Source of the DNA: Bacillota bacterium
GTDB taxonomy: Bacteria; Bacillota_I; Bacilli_A; Erysipelotrichales; Erysipelotrichaceae
Length of the DNA stretch: 11,182 nucleotides
Reading direction: 5' to 3'
Assembly (NCBI GenBank): GCA_023426935.1
Contig: JAEZBR010000056.1
Location: 1 to 11,182, forward strand
The notes beneath the pieces are model-generated. The model was not told the DNA's origin. It worked only from the letters and a program-made list of their open reading frames with translations, and did not search any database. Shown one piece after another: positions 6,116-11,182 of this stretch. Within the stretch, counting starts at the first letter, position 1. Each line of letters opens with the position of its first letter. A program made the translations under genes and the position numbers.

Positions 6116-7876
6116 ATGGCCAATGACAATTTAGCGGTAATCAATCTAGTCTTAGGGATCATTACCCAGAAGAAAGACATCAGTAAAGTAAAGTACTGGC
6201 CGCAGAAGCCTGCTTTTCCGCTTGACTCTAAAGAAGAACAACCTTTCCCACGGGCAACACCCGAATCGCAGGGGATTTCCAGTGCGTATCTGATCGAAGC
6301 AATCAACGCTTTAACTGATAACGAAGATACGAATATTCAGAAATTAATGATTCTAAGACATGATAAAGTGATTTATGAAGGTGGGTTTGCGCCCTGGAAG
6401 TTAGGTATCTGGCATATTGAGTATTCGATGTGTAAATCAATCACCGGTATGGCAATCGGGTTATTAATCGATGAAGGTAAATTAACTTTAGAGACTAAAT
6501 TAAAAGATATCTTTACGCAAAGAAAATATCTTTCGCTTGTTTCTCCGGCATTAAATCTGAGTGTCAAAGATCTTTTAACGATGTCGACCGGGATAACTTT
6601 GAATGAGGCCGGTTCGATTGCGTCTAGTTCTTGGCTGAAGAATTATTTAAGTGCTTCCACCAATGCCCCAGCCGGTAAGGTTTTTAACTATAACAGTATG
6701 AATTCTTATGTTTTATCCGCAATCGTGACTCAGATAACCGGTTTATCGCTGACGGATTATCTGAAACCCCGTTTATTTGAACCGCTAGGTATCAAGGATT
6801 ACTTCTGGGAAGAAAGTCCTGAAAAGATTACTAAAGGTGGCTGGGGCTTATTCATGAAAGAAGAAGACGCGGCGAAGTTAGGAACTTTATATTTACATCG
6901 GGGAAAATGGCATGGTAAGCAGATCATTCCCGAACCCTGGGTCTTAGCTTCAATCAGTACGCAGATTGAAACGAAGGATATCAATAAAGGTTACGGTTAT
7001 CAGATTTGGCGCTTAGATCGCAAAGGGGCTTTTACCTTCACTGGCATGTTAGGTCAGAATGTTTTGGTTTATCCGGATACCGATATGGTCATCGTGACCA
7101 ATGGCGGTAATAAAGATCTGATTCAGGCTGGCAGTATGATGAAAGTTCTGAAGAAGTATTTCGGTGCCGGTTTTAAACCGGAAGCACAGGATCTGAATGA
7201 TCCCAAAGCTTATAAACAGTTGCAACAGCTCAAACACAAATTAGAAACGGGAACGACTCAAGAAGCAACTAGATTCATGTGGTTATTTACCAAGGACCAA
7301 ACTAATAAGGATCATCAGAAAAAGATCGATCGTCTGAATGGTTTAGCCTATGAGTTGGATGATCAATCGGTTGGGTTATTCCCAATCGTGATGCAGGTGT
7401 TCCATAATAACTATAGTGAGGGAATTAAATCCTTGAGTTTTAGAGTTGAAGGAACCAAATTATTTATTGATTTCCTTGAAGGCAAACAAGTCTATCCGCT
7501 AGAGATCGGTTTTAATAAGGAAGCGATCAATACGATCGACATGCATGGGGAACCGTATTTAGTTTCAATCAAAGGTACTTTCGCACATGATGAAGACGAT
7601 CGGGAAGTCTTAAAATTAAGAATCGCATATCTGGAGGAGGCTTGTACCAGATTAATCAAAATCTTCTTTAATTCTGACGATAAAACCATCGAGTTAAGAT
7701 TTAATGAACGTCCGGGTAATCGGATGATCGTTGAAGGACTTTCCTCGGTAAAAGCGGATAAAGGTACCAGTAAATTAATCATGGATTTTGTGACTAATCA
7801 GGGTGCGATGGGAGCGTTACAGAAACTGATCAGCGATTCCGTTGCCCCGGTGGTTAGAGGATATAAGAAAAGTTAA
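6116..7876 (+). CDS. Serine hydrolase of the beta-lactamase/class C penicillin-binding-protein fold with a long C-terminal extension
   Basis: A 586-aa protein. Residues about 46-350 form a class C beta-lactamase-like domain. The nucleophile motif is SMCK (Ser104, Lys107), followed by YNS at 192-194 (YxN/YxS position) and FTG at 308-310 in the place of the KTG/HTG box, leading into GQNVLVYPDTDMVIVTNGG. Such enzymes act on D-amino-acid peptides, esters or amides; the substrate cannot be read from sequence. About 230 further residues (360-586) show no motif I recognise. The N-terminus has no signal peptide, so it is probably cytoplasmic. GAGGTG (6104-6109) sits 6 nt before the ATG at 6116, favouring it over the in-frame GTG at 6107. 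It is 53 nt after the mutase gene with no terminator between, so co-transcription is likely. Confidence 0.85.
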   Translation: MANDNLAVINLVLGIITQKKDISKVKYWPQKPAFPLDSKEEQPFPRATPESQGISSAYLIEAINALTDNEDTNIQKLMILRHDKVIYEGGFAPWKLGIWHIEYSMCKSITGMAIGLLIDEGKLTLETKLKDIFTQRKYLSLVSPALNLSVKDLLTMSTGITLNEAGSIASSSWLKNYLSASTNAPAGKVFNYNSMNSYVLSAIVTQITGLSLTDYLKPRLFEPLGIKDYFWEESPEKITKGGWGLFMKEEDAAKLGTLYLHRGKWHGKQIIPEPWVLASISTQIETKDINKGYGYQIWRLDRKGAFTFTGMLGQNVLVYPDTDMVIVTNGGNKDLIQAGSMMKVLKKYFGAGFKPEAQDLNDPKAYKQLQQLKHKLETGTTQEATRFMWLFTKDQTNKDHQKKIDRLNGLAYELDDQSVGLFPIVMQVFHNNYSEGIKSLSFRVEGTKLFIDFLEGKQVYPLEIGFNKEAINTIDMHGEPYLVSIKGTFAHDEDDREVLKLRIAYLEEACTRLIKIFFNSDDKTIELRFNERPGNRMIVEGLSSVKADKGTSKLIMDFVTNQGAMGALQKLISDSVAPVVRGYKKS

Positions 7877-8340
7877 TCTTTGATCATGCGGTAGAAAGAT
7901 CCTTTTCCGATTCGGGTTACTTGTTCAAAAGGTTCGCCGGCGATAATAAAGCCGGCTTTTTTGTAACAGTTGATGGCGCGTTTATTCCAAGAACGAACTT
8001 CTAAATAACAGGGTTTATCCGGATATAACTTTTTCGATAATTCATAAATTTTAGTCATAAAGATAGAACCGTAACCTTTGTTGCAATGTTTCGGGTCAAT
8101 TCCGATTCCGATGAAGACTTCATTTTCTTCCGGGCAGATATTCGCAAAGCCAACCAAGGTCTCTTCAATATGCAGACCATAATAATTATTACGCTTATTG
8201 GGAGCATAAAAACCCAACTGTTTTTCTTTCATTTCCTGAGCTTGCGGTAAATTATACATCGCATAATTGCCCGAATATTTCCAGGCTGCGATTTTTTCTT
8301 TTTCTTCCTCGGTTAAAGGAGTAATAATAAAAGTTTTCAT
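7873..8340 (-). CDS. GNAT-family N-acetyltransferase
   Basis: A 155-aa single-domain GCN5-related acetyltransferase, which would transfer acetyl from acetyl-CoA to an unidentified amine. Motif A (FIGIGIDPKHCNKGYGS, 76-92) has the central strand and the NKGYG pyrophosphate loop. Motif B follows as YLEVRSWNKRAINCYKKAGF (112-131), with the usual Asn119 and the Tyr/Gly-Phe pair. Full family length. The ATG at 8340 is not preceded by a clear SD (the upstream sequence is AT-rich), so translation may depend on the gene before it, which ends 34 nt upstream on the same strand. Its stop overlaps the stop of the convergent hydrolase gene in a shared TTAA (7873-7876). Confidence 0.88.
   Translation of the reverse strand: MKTFIITPLTEEEKEKIAAWKYSGNYAMYNLPQAQEMKEKQLGFYAPNKRNNYYGLHIEETLVGFANICPEENEVFIGIGIDPKHCNKGYGSIFMTKIYELSKKLYPDKPCYLEVRSWNKRAINCYKKAGFIIAGEPFEQVTRIGKGSFYRMIKD
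7936..7962 (+). terminator. Rho-independent terminator for the plus-strand train, inside the antisense GNAT gene
   Basis: GCCGGC (7936-7941), a 9-nt AT-rich loop, GCCGGC (7951-7956) and then six T residues (7957-7962). It is about 60 nt past the hydrolase stop and wholly within the coding sequence of the convergent acetyltransferase, where it encodes KKAGFIIAGEP. Read on the minus strand it has no T-run, so it should act only on rightward transcripts. Confidence 0.85.
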
Positions 8341-8374
8341 GAATTAATAAAAGTCTGGATTAACCATACTTAAG

Positions 8375-9019
8375 TTACGCTCTTTCTAGGGAACCGGAAT
8401 AAAGATAATACTCTTCCTGAGTCGGGGTGGAATCCGGGTCATGCCAATAGAAAGGTTTTTCCGCGACCCGATGTAATCCCTTATGTTCATAGAAGGGATA
8501 GTTGCAGGAACTGTCGGTAAACACGAAGAAGTTAGATAAACGCTGAAGATTCAGATAGTTAAGGAAAGTATTGTATAAGGAATTACCGATACCTTCACCC
8601 TTATGACCTTCCTTGACAATCAGCAAAGTTAACTCCGCATCGAAATGATGCTTGACCGAATGTAGCAATTCCTGGTCAAGTCCATCAGTTTGAATAAATT
8701 GGAGAAACTTATTACGACCTTCTTTACGGGTCATAATCTGACAATAAGCCAGTGACTTTTTTAATTCATAAATCGGATGGAAGTTCTGGAGATGGGTATC
8801 TTTGACCCCGATAACGCCGACAACTTCGTCCTGCTGAGTCGCAACCCAGACTTTCGAACTGCTAGCCAAGATCTCCAATAGGTAGTAAACTCCTGAGGTC
8901 TTCGCATTTTCACCCGGAATCCAGTCCGAGAACTTCCAGGTATCTAAGATCATTTGTAAGACAGCTAAGAAATCTTCTGATTCATATTCTCGATAATTTG
9001 TAGTGGCCTTAGGCCCCAT
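8375..9019 (-). CDS. GNAT-family N-acetyltransferase (divergent)
   Basis: A 214-aa protein. The acetyl-CoA site is visible as LTLLIVKEGHKGEGIGNSLYN (130-150), with the HKGEGIG loop after a hydrophobic strand. It is followed by the second half-motif FFVFTDSSCNYPFYEHKGL (164-182), where Tyr177 is the probable general-acid position. Residues 55-73 (KVWVATQQDEVVGVIGVKD) form the central beta hairpin typical of the fold. The insert around 75-127 is longer than usual and may carry substrate specificity. It is the first gene of the minus-strand pair, with a promoter at 9099-9126 and a leader of about 75 nt. The nearest SD-like sequence (GGGAG) lies 13 nt before the ATG, longer than normal, so the start is less certain. 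Confidence 0.78.
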   Translation of the reverse strand: MGPKATTNYREYESEDFLAVLQMILDTWKFSDWIPGENAKTSGVYYLLEILASSSKVWVATQQDEVVGVIGVKDTHLQNFHPIYELKKSLAYCQIMTRKEGRNKFLQFIQTDGLDQELLHSVKHHFDAELTLLIVKEGHKGEGIGNSLYNTFLNYLNLQRLSNFFVFTDSSCNYPFYEHKGLHRVAEKPFYWHDPDSTPTQEEYYLYSGSLERA

Positions 9020-9086
9020 ATAAGAAAAACGTCTCCCAAGCCCCTTGAGGCTTGTCTATTCCGACAACCAAGCTATTAGACTTGGA
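9020..9086 (-). promoter_or_regulatory. Structured 5' leader of the GNAT operon with mutually exclusive hairpins
   Basis: On the minus strand the leader carries CCAAG...CTTGG (9068-9085) and CAAGCC...GGCTTG (9037-9054), the latter directly before the SD-like GGGAG. An alternative pairing, TTGTC with GACAA, joins the 3' side of the first hairpin to the 5' arm of the second and would disrupt both. A TTTTT run follows 7 nt after the second hairpin. This could be an attenuator or an SD-masking switch. No known riboswitch class was recognised. Confidence 0.35.
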
Positions 9087-9098
9087 AATCTACTGATT

Positions 9099-9126
9099 AG
9101 TATACACGCAATTGAGAATTTGTTAA
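9099..9126 (-). promoter_or_regulatory. Sigma-A-type promoter for the two GNAT genes
   Basis: On the minus strand, TTAACA (9126-9121, 5 of 6 matches to the -35 consensus), a 16-bp spacer and TATACT (9104-9099, 5 of 6 to the -10). This places the transcription start about 75 nt before the ATG at 9019. Confidence 0.6.
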
Positions 9127-9257
9127 GAGGTAATTTTCAACATAAAAACTATCCTGAAAATATGCGAAAAGCAGTTCGCTGATCCAATAGTAACAAAATT
9201 AGGGGCTTTTATTTAAGAAATCGACAAATATATTACAAAATATAACTTTCAAATGGA

Positions 9258-9282
9258 TATACATTCAAACGATTGTATACAA
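9258..9282. promoter_or_regulatory. Candidate operator palindromes for a PTS-operon regulator
   Basis: TATACA (9258-9263) and TGTATA (9274-9279) form an inverted repeat in which 8 of 11 base pairs match. It overlaps the perfect 10-bp palindrome TTGTATACAA (9273-9282). A further near-palindrome, AATGGATATACATT, lies just left (9252-9265). The shape resembles operators of GntR/HutC-type sugar regulators; the binding protein is not in the window. Confidence 0.4.
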
Positions 9283-9328
9283 AAACAAATAATATAAATA
9301 ATTTAATAAATTATTAGTTGTAGTAACA

Positions 9329-9358
9329 TTGCCTGTTTTAAGCAATTAAAACTATGAT
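9329..9358 (+). promoter_or_regulatory. Probable promoter of the PTS operon
   Basis: TTGCCT (9329-9334, 4 of 6 to the -35), an 18-bp spacer and TATGAT (9353-9358, 5 of 6 to the -10). The predicted start is near 9365, immediately before the cre site. The -35 lies in the 5' arm of an ATTGC-N9-GCAAT inverted repeat (9328-9346). Confidence 0.5.
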
Positions 9359-9365
9359 TTTCATG

Positions 9366-9379
9366 TGAAAGCGTTTTCT
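9366..9379 (+). promoter_or_regulatory. Catabolite-responsive element (cre) for CcpA
   Basis: TGAAAGCGTTTTCT matches the Firmicutes cre consensus TGWNANCGNTNWCA at every position except the last (T for A). It lies just downstream of the predicted transcription start of the PTS operon, a position where CcpA normally represses. Confidence 0.75.
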
Positions 9380-9431
9380 TTTTCAAGGGATTATTTTGAG
9401 GGAAGCGTAAAAGGAAGTAGGCGGTGTAAAA

Positions 9432-9710
9432 ATGAAAATAGTTATCGGTTGTGATAGCGGGATTGCCACGGCAACAGCAATATCTCGACAAGTCAATCAG
9501 TTACTTAATCGCAATCATTTAGACGCCAAAATCATTCAATGTCCGTTAGCGGAAGTAAAGAATAACTTAAAAGGAAGTAATCTGGTTATTTCCGCCGTCG
9601 CCGATTTTAAACTTGCCGAGTCAATCCCGGTCATTGTTGCCTTCCCGTATATAACCGGAATTGGGAGCGATGAATTAGATACAAAGATTTTGGAGATACT
9701 TAAAGCCTAA
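9432..9710 (+). CDS. PTS EIIB component, galactitol (GatB) family
   Basis: A 92-aa cytoplasmic phosphocarrier of a sugar phosphotransferase system. It accepts phosphate from EIIA on a Cys and passes it to the sugar carried by EIIC. The active site is GCDSGIATAT with Cys7. The rest matches GatB well (KIIQCPLAEV against LIQCRVNEI, and IPVIVAFPYITGIGSDELDTKILEIL against the GatB tail) and the length is normal. The true sugar is unknown, since this family also covers galactitol-like and other polyol systems. An AGGCGGTG stretch (9419-9426) serves as the probable SD. It has its own promoter and cre site. The EIIC gene expected next is split from it by an IS110 element. Confidence 0.9.
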   Translation: MKIVIGCDSGIATATAISRQVNQLLNRNHLDAKIIQCPLAEVKNNLKGSNLVISAVADFKLAESIPVIVAFPYITGIGSDELDTKILEILKA

Positions 9711-9716
9711 ATATTG

Positions 9717-9723
9717 AAAGGAG
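9717..9723 (+). promoter_or_regulatory. Orphaned Shine-Dalgarno sequence of the gene after EIIB
   Basis: AAAGGAG lies 7 nt after the EIIB stop but is followed by no usable start. The next bases are ATTTAACTATC, and the nearest ATG (9754) opens a 9-codon frame only. The matching ATG is on the far side of the IS at 11169. Confidence 0.75.
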
Positions 9724-9726
9724 ATT

Positions 9727-9732
9727 TAACTA
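9727..9732 (+). repeat. Direct repeat TAACTA, left edge of the IS
   Basis: TAACTA is identical to 11163-11168 at the other edge. In IS110 elements such short identity reflects the shared core of donor and target rather than a staggered-cut duplication. Confidence 0.7.
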
Positions 9733-9736
9733 TCAG

Positions 9737-9787
9737 GAATTCAAGTGGTTTTGATGAAAAAGTTTGAAAATGTGAACATTTGAATTC
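9737..9787. repeat. Inverted repeat in the 3' non-coding end of the IS
   Basis: GAATTCAAGTG (9737-9747) and CATTTGAATTC (9777-9787) are inverted with one mismatch (a G-U pair if transcribed rightward), around a 29-nt loop. A second palindrome, AAATGT-GA-ACATTT (9768-9781), overlaps it. The repeat is subterminal, starting 4 nt from the left edge of the element. Confidence 0.6.
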
Positions 9788-9873
9788 GAGTTCTTTGAAA
9801 TTGTGAATAGTGTACAGACAAGCATTATGAAAACATCTTTGCGAATCTCTCTTGAAAATTCTGATTATGTTAT

Positions 9874-11052
9874 CTACTTCATCAAGTCAGGATCGTATTG
9901 AGTGTTAGTTGAAAGAAGCTTGTATATTACACGAATGAGTTTGCGAACGGCGTGACCCTGGGCACACCGGTAAATCTTCCCTTGATCCATTTTATGCTTA
10001 TAATATAGGCGGAAGGTTGGTTCATAGGTTGTTACTGTGAAGATAGCTTGGTAAAGGGCTTTTCTGAGATATCTGGAACCATGCTTTGAGATAGGTAGAT
10101 GTTTGGCATCGTATATGCCAGACTGTCTCCTGCCGGGATCCATTCCTGCGTAGGAAACGATACCTGCCGCAGAGTGAAAGTTCTGAATATCGCCAATCTC
10201 CGAAAGTATTGTCATTCCAGTAATCGGACCGATCCCTGGAATGGAAGTGATAGGAGAGTTCAGTTCGCTGCTGAAGTCTTCTATTTTCTTTTCTAGAATC
10301 TCTATCTGAGAATCCATTGAAGTAATGATGGTTACCATTGCCTGTACTTCCAGCTCTGCTGCAATATTCTGGTCATCACCCACAGAGTCCTTGGCGGAAT
10401 TCTTTAGATCTTCAGCAGTGAGTTTTGGCTTCCTACCACGGCCTTTGCCATCAAGTATCTTCCGCAATGAGCGGATGTCAGTAGTGGCGATAACAGTTGC
10501 GCTTGGATAAGCCAGGATCATGTTCATGTAGCGATCTGAATAAGCAGTCCATGGCAGTGCATTGATCTCCGGAAACACGATGTCCAGGGCTTTCTGCAGA
10601 CGATTCTGAAACTCATTCTTCTGCTCTTTCAGCTGATGATATAGACGTGTGATATCACGCAGTTCTCGATACATCATTGAAGACTTTGAGACGGATCTCC
10701 AGAGTTGTTTGTCAGTAAGCATCTGAGCAATCAATTGAGCGTCCTTGCGATCGTTCTTTGCGTTCTGACCAAGCTGCCTGCGTCTCAGATTGGTGGCCTT
10801 AGGATTGATCAGTGCGACAATTACATTCTTCTCAAGAAGGAAGTTGATGAGATTGTTTCCGTAATGCCCAGTATCTTCCATACCAGCTTTGTGTTTCCGT
10901 TTGAGATAAGGTCTGATGAGAGAATAGAATAATTGGAATCCTTCTTGATTGTTATCAAAGAAGAAAGAATCCTTGAGAATCTCGCCGGTACTATCATTCA
11001 TTACGCATGCACAATGCTTGAACTTACCGATATCAATTCCGATGTTGATCAT
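9874..11052 (-). CDS. IS110-family transposase/recombinase (DEDD plus Tnp domain)
   Basis: A 392-aa recombinase that moves the IS as a circular form. The N-terminal RuvC-like DEDD domain shows Asp7 (GIDIGK), Glu59 (GMEDTG) and Asp101/Asp104 (NDRKDAQ), at nearly the positions known for IS621. A helical linker follows (about 150-250). The C-terminal domain has ITSIPGIGPITGMTILSEIG, AGMDPGRRQSG with the probable catalytic Ser311, and SKHGSRYLRKAL. The start was placed at the ATG at 11052, where GGAGGA (11061-11066) lies 8 nt upstream. The frame stays open to 11112, but the extra 20 residues precede the conserved N-terminus. No frameshift or stop, so it should be functional. It reads against the PTS operon. 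Confidence 0.95.
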   Translation of the reverse strand: MINIGIDIGKFKHCACVMNDSTGEILKDSFFFDNNQEGFQLFYSLIRPYLKRKHKAGMEDTGHYGNNLINFLLEKNVIVALINPKATNLRRRQLGQNAKNDRKDAQLIAQMLTDKQLWRSVSKSSMMYRELRDITRLYHQLKEQKNEFQNRLQKALDIVFPEINALPWTAYSDRYMNMILAYPSATVIATTDIRSLRKILDGKGRGRKPKLTAEDLKNSAKDSVGDDQNIAAELEVQAMVTIITSMDSQIEILEKKIEDFSSELNSPITSIPGIGPITGMTILSEIGDIQNFHSAAGIVSYAGMDPGRRQSGIYDAKHLPISKHGSRYLRKALYQAIFTVTTYEPTFRLYYKHKMDQGKIYRCAQGHAVRKLIRVIYKLLSTNTQYDPDLMK

Positions 11053-11162
11053 AAAACAAATCCTCCTTTTCAATAGTTGCGAACGTGACTGATCACCACC
11101 CGGATGTATCAAAGACTATGGTTCTAAATTTGAACTCATTTCCATAACTGGAAAGGCTCATC
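11053..11162 (-). ncRNA. Candidate bridge-RNA region, 5' non-coding end of the IS
   Basis: IS110 elements encode a guide (bridge) RNA in one non-coding end, and this end is next to the recombinase start. It holds a 5-bp hairpin, TTTCC/GGAAA (11139-11154), whose 6-nt loop ATAACT repeats the TAACT of the insertion core. It also has a GTGA/TCAC hairpin (about 11084-11095) and an ATAGTT (11073-11078) that is the complementary orientation of the core. RNA limits are not determined, and the 3' end of the element is an equally possible location. Confidence 0.35.
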
Positions 11163-11168
11163 TAACTA
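11163..11168 (+). repeat. Direct repeat TAACTA, right edge of the IS
   Basis: Second copy of the edge repeat, directly abutting the displaced ATG at 11169. Confidence 0.7.
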
Positions 11169-11182
11169 ATGACAATTTCCGG
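11169..11182 (+). CDS. Start of the gene displaced from its SD by the IS, probably PTS EIIC (runs out of the window)
   Basis: ATG ACA ATT TCC GG begins a reading frame (MTIS...) immediately after the right TAACTA copy. Without the IS this ATG would be 9 nt after AAAGGAG (9717-9723), which is normal spacing. In galactitol-type PTS operons EIIC usually follows EIIB, hence the call; only four full codons are visible, so the product is inference. Confidence 0.5.

Larger units (their letters stand above)
9105..9431. other. AT-rich divergent intergenic control region
   Basis: No gene is supported between the GNAT leader and EIIB; a 62-aa minus-strand frame at 9303-9491 has no domain, overlaps EIIB and is discounted. 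The stretch holds the GNAT promoter on the left and the EIIB promoter and cre site on the right. Several palindromes lie between: GCGAA/TTCGC (9164-9179), TATACA/TGTATA (9258-9279), TTGTATACAA (9273-9282), the all-AT repeat AATAATTT/AAATTATT (9297-9315) and ATTGC/GCAAT (9328-9346). Confidence 0.6.
9727..11168 (-). mobile_element. Complete IS110-family insertion sequence, about 1436 bp, reverse orientation
   Basis: The element carries an intact IS110-type recombinase (9874-11052, minus). The edges are fixed by a TAACTA direct repeat at 9727-9732 and 11163-11168, whose copies are 1436 bp apart. Deleting one period joins AAAGGAG-ATT-TAACTA-ATG, giving normal SD-to-start spacing for the next gene, so these are very probably the true borders. 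The exact cut inside TAACTA (for example at the CT) cannot be told. No long terminal inverted repeats are visible, as expected for IS110. There are about 110 nt of non-coding DNA on the 5' side of the recombinase and about 140 nt on the 3' side. The coding part is visibly richer in G/C and uses more varied codons than the host genes, a sign of transfer. Confidence 0.88.

Noticed and set aside
9303..9491. 62-aa minus-strand open frame
   Set aside because: It runs through the promoter/cre region and into EIIB in antisense and has no recognisable features.
9754..9783. ATG after the orphan SD starting a 9-codon frame
   Set aside because: It is about 30 nt from AAAGGAG and lies inside the IS; the displaced ATG at 11169 explains the SD better.
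11053..11112. 20-residue upstream extension of the IS110 recombinase
   Set aside because: The conserved N-terminus MINIGIDIGK begins at 11052 and has its own well-spaced GGAGGA.

Overview
The window looks like a low-GC Bacillota (Firmicutes) chromosome. The genes are AT-rich, most are preceded by AAAGGAG-type ribosome binding sites, TGA is used as a stop (so this is not a Mollicutes-type code), and a CcpA-type cre site precedes a PTS gene. The gene content would fit an Erysipelotrichia-like or related gut or host-associated lineage, but that placement is an inference.

Region 1 (1-160) holds the Gly/Ser-rich tail of a secreted or membrane protein, probably of the TPM/YgcG type, followed by a strong terminator. 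Region 2 (178-6062, probably on to 7876) is a tightly packed plus-strand gene train. It contains a membrane-anchored MurF-like protein that has lost its P-loop, a D-Ala-D-Ala-ligase-like protein that has lost its ATP-grasp residues, two tandem mgtE magnesium transporters overlapping by 4 nt, deoD purine nucleoside phosphorylase, a stand-alone AroQ chorismate mutase overlapping deoD by 4 nt, and a beta-lactamase-fold serine hydrolase with a large extra C-terminal region. The train ends at a rho-independent terminator that lies inside the antiparallel acetyltransferase gene.

Region 3 (7873-9104) is a minus-strand pair of GNAT acetyltransferases with a visible promoter and a leader that can fold in alternative ways. 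Region 4 (9105-9431) is an AT-rich divergent control region with several palindromes, a promoter and a cre site. Region 5 (9432-11182) starts a galactitol-type PTS operon: EIIB is intact, but a complete IS110-family element (about 1436 bp, reverse orientation) sits exactly between the Shine-Dalgarno sequence of the next gene and its ATG, which reappears at 11169. Removing the element restores AAAGGAG-ATT-TAACTA-ATG.

The two strongest leads are the intact pair of apparently catalytically dead homologues of consecutive peptidoglycan-precursor enzymes (MurF and Ddl), and the IS110 insertion, whose edges can be fixed from the sequence and whose non-coding ends are candidates for a bridge RNA.
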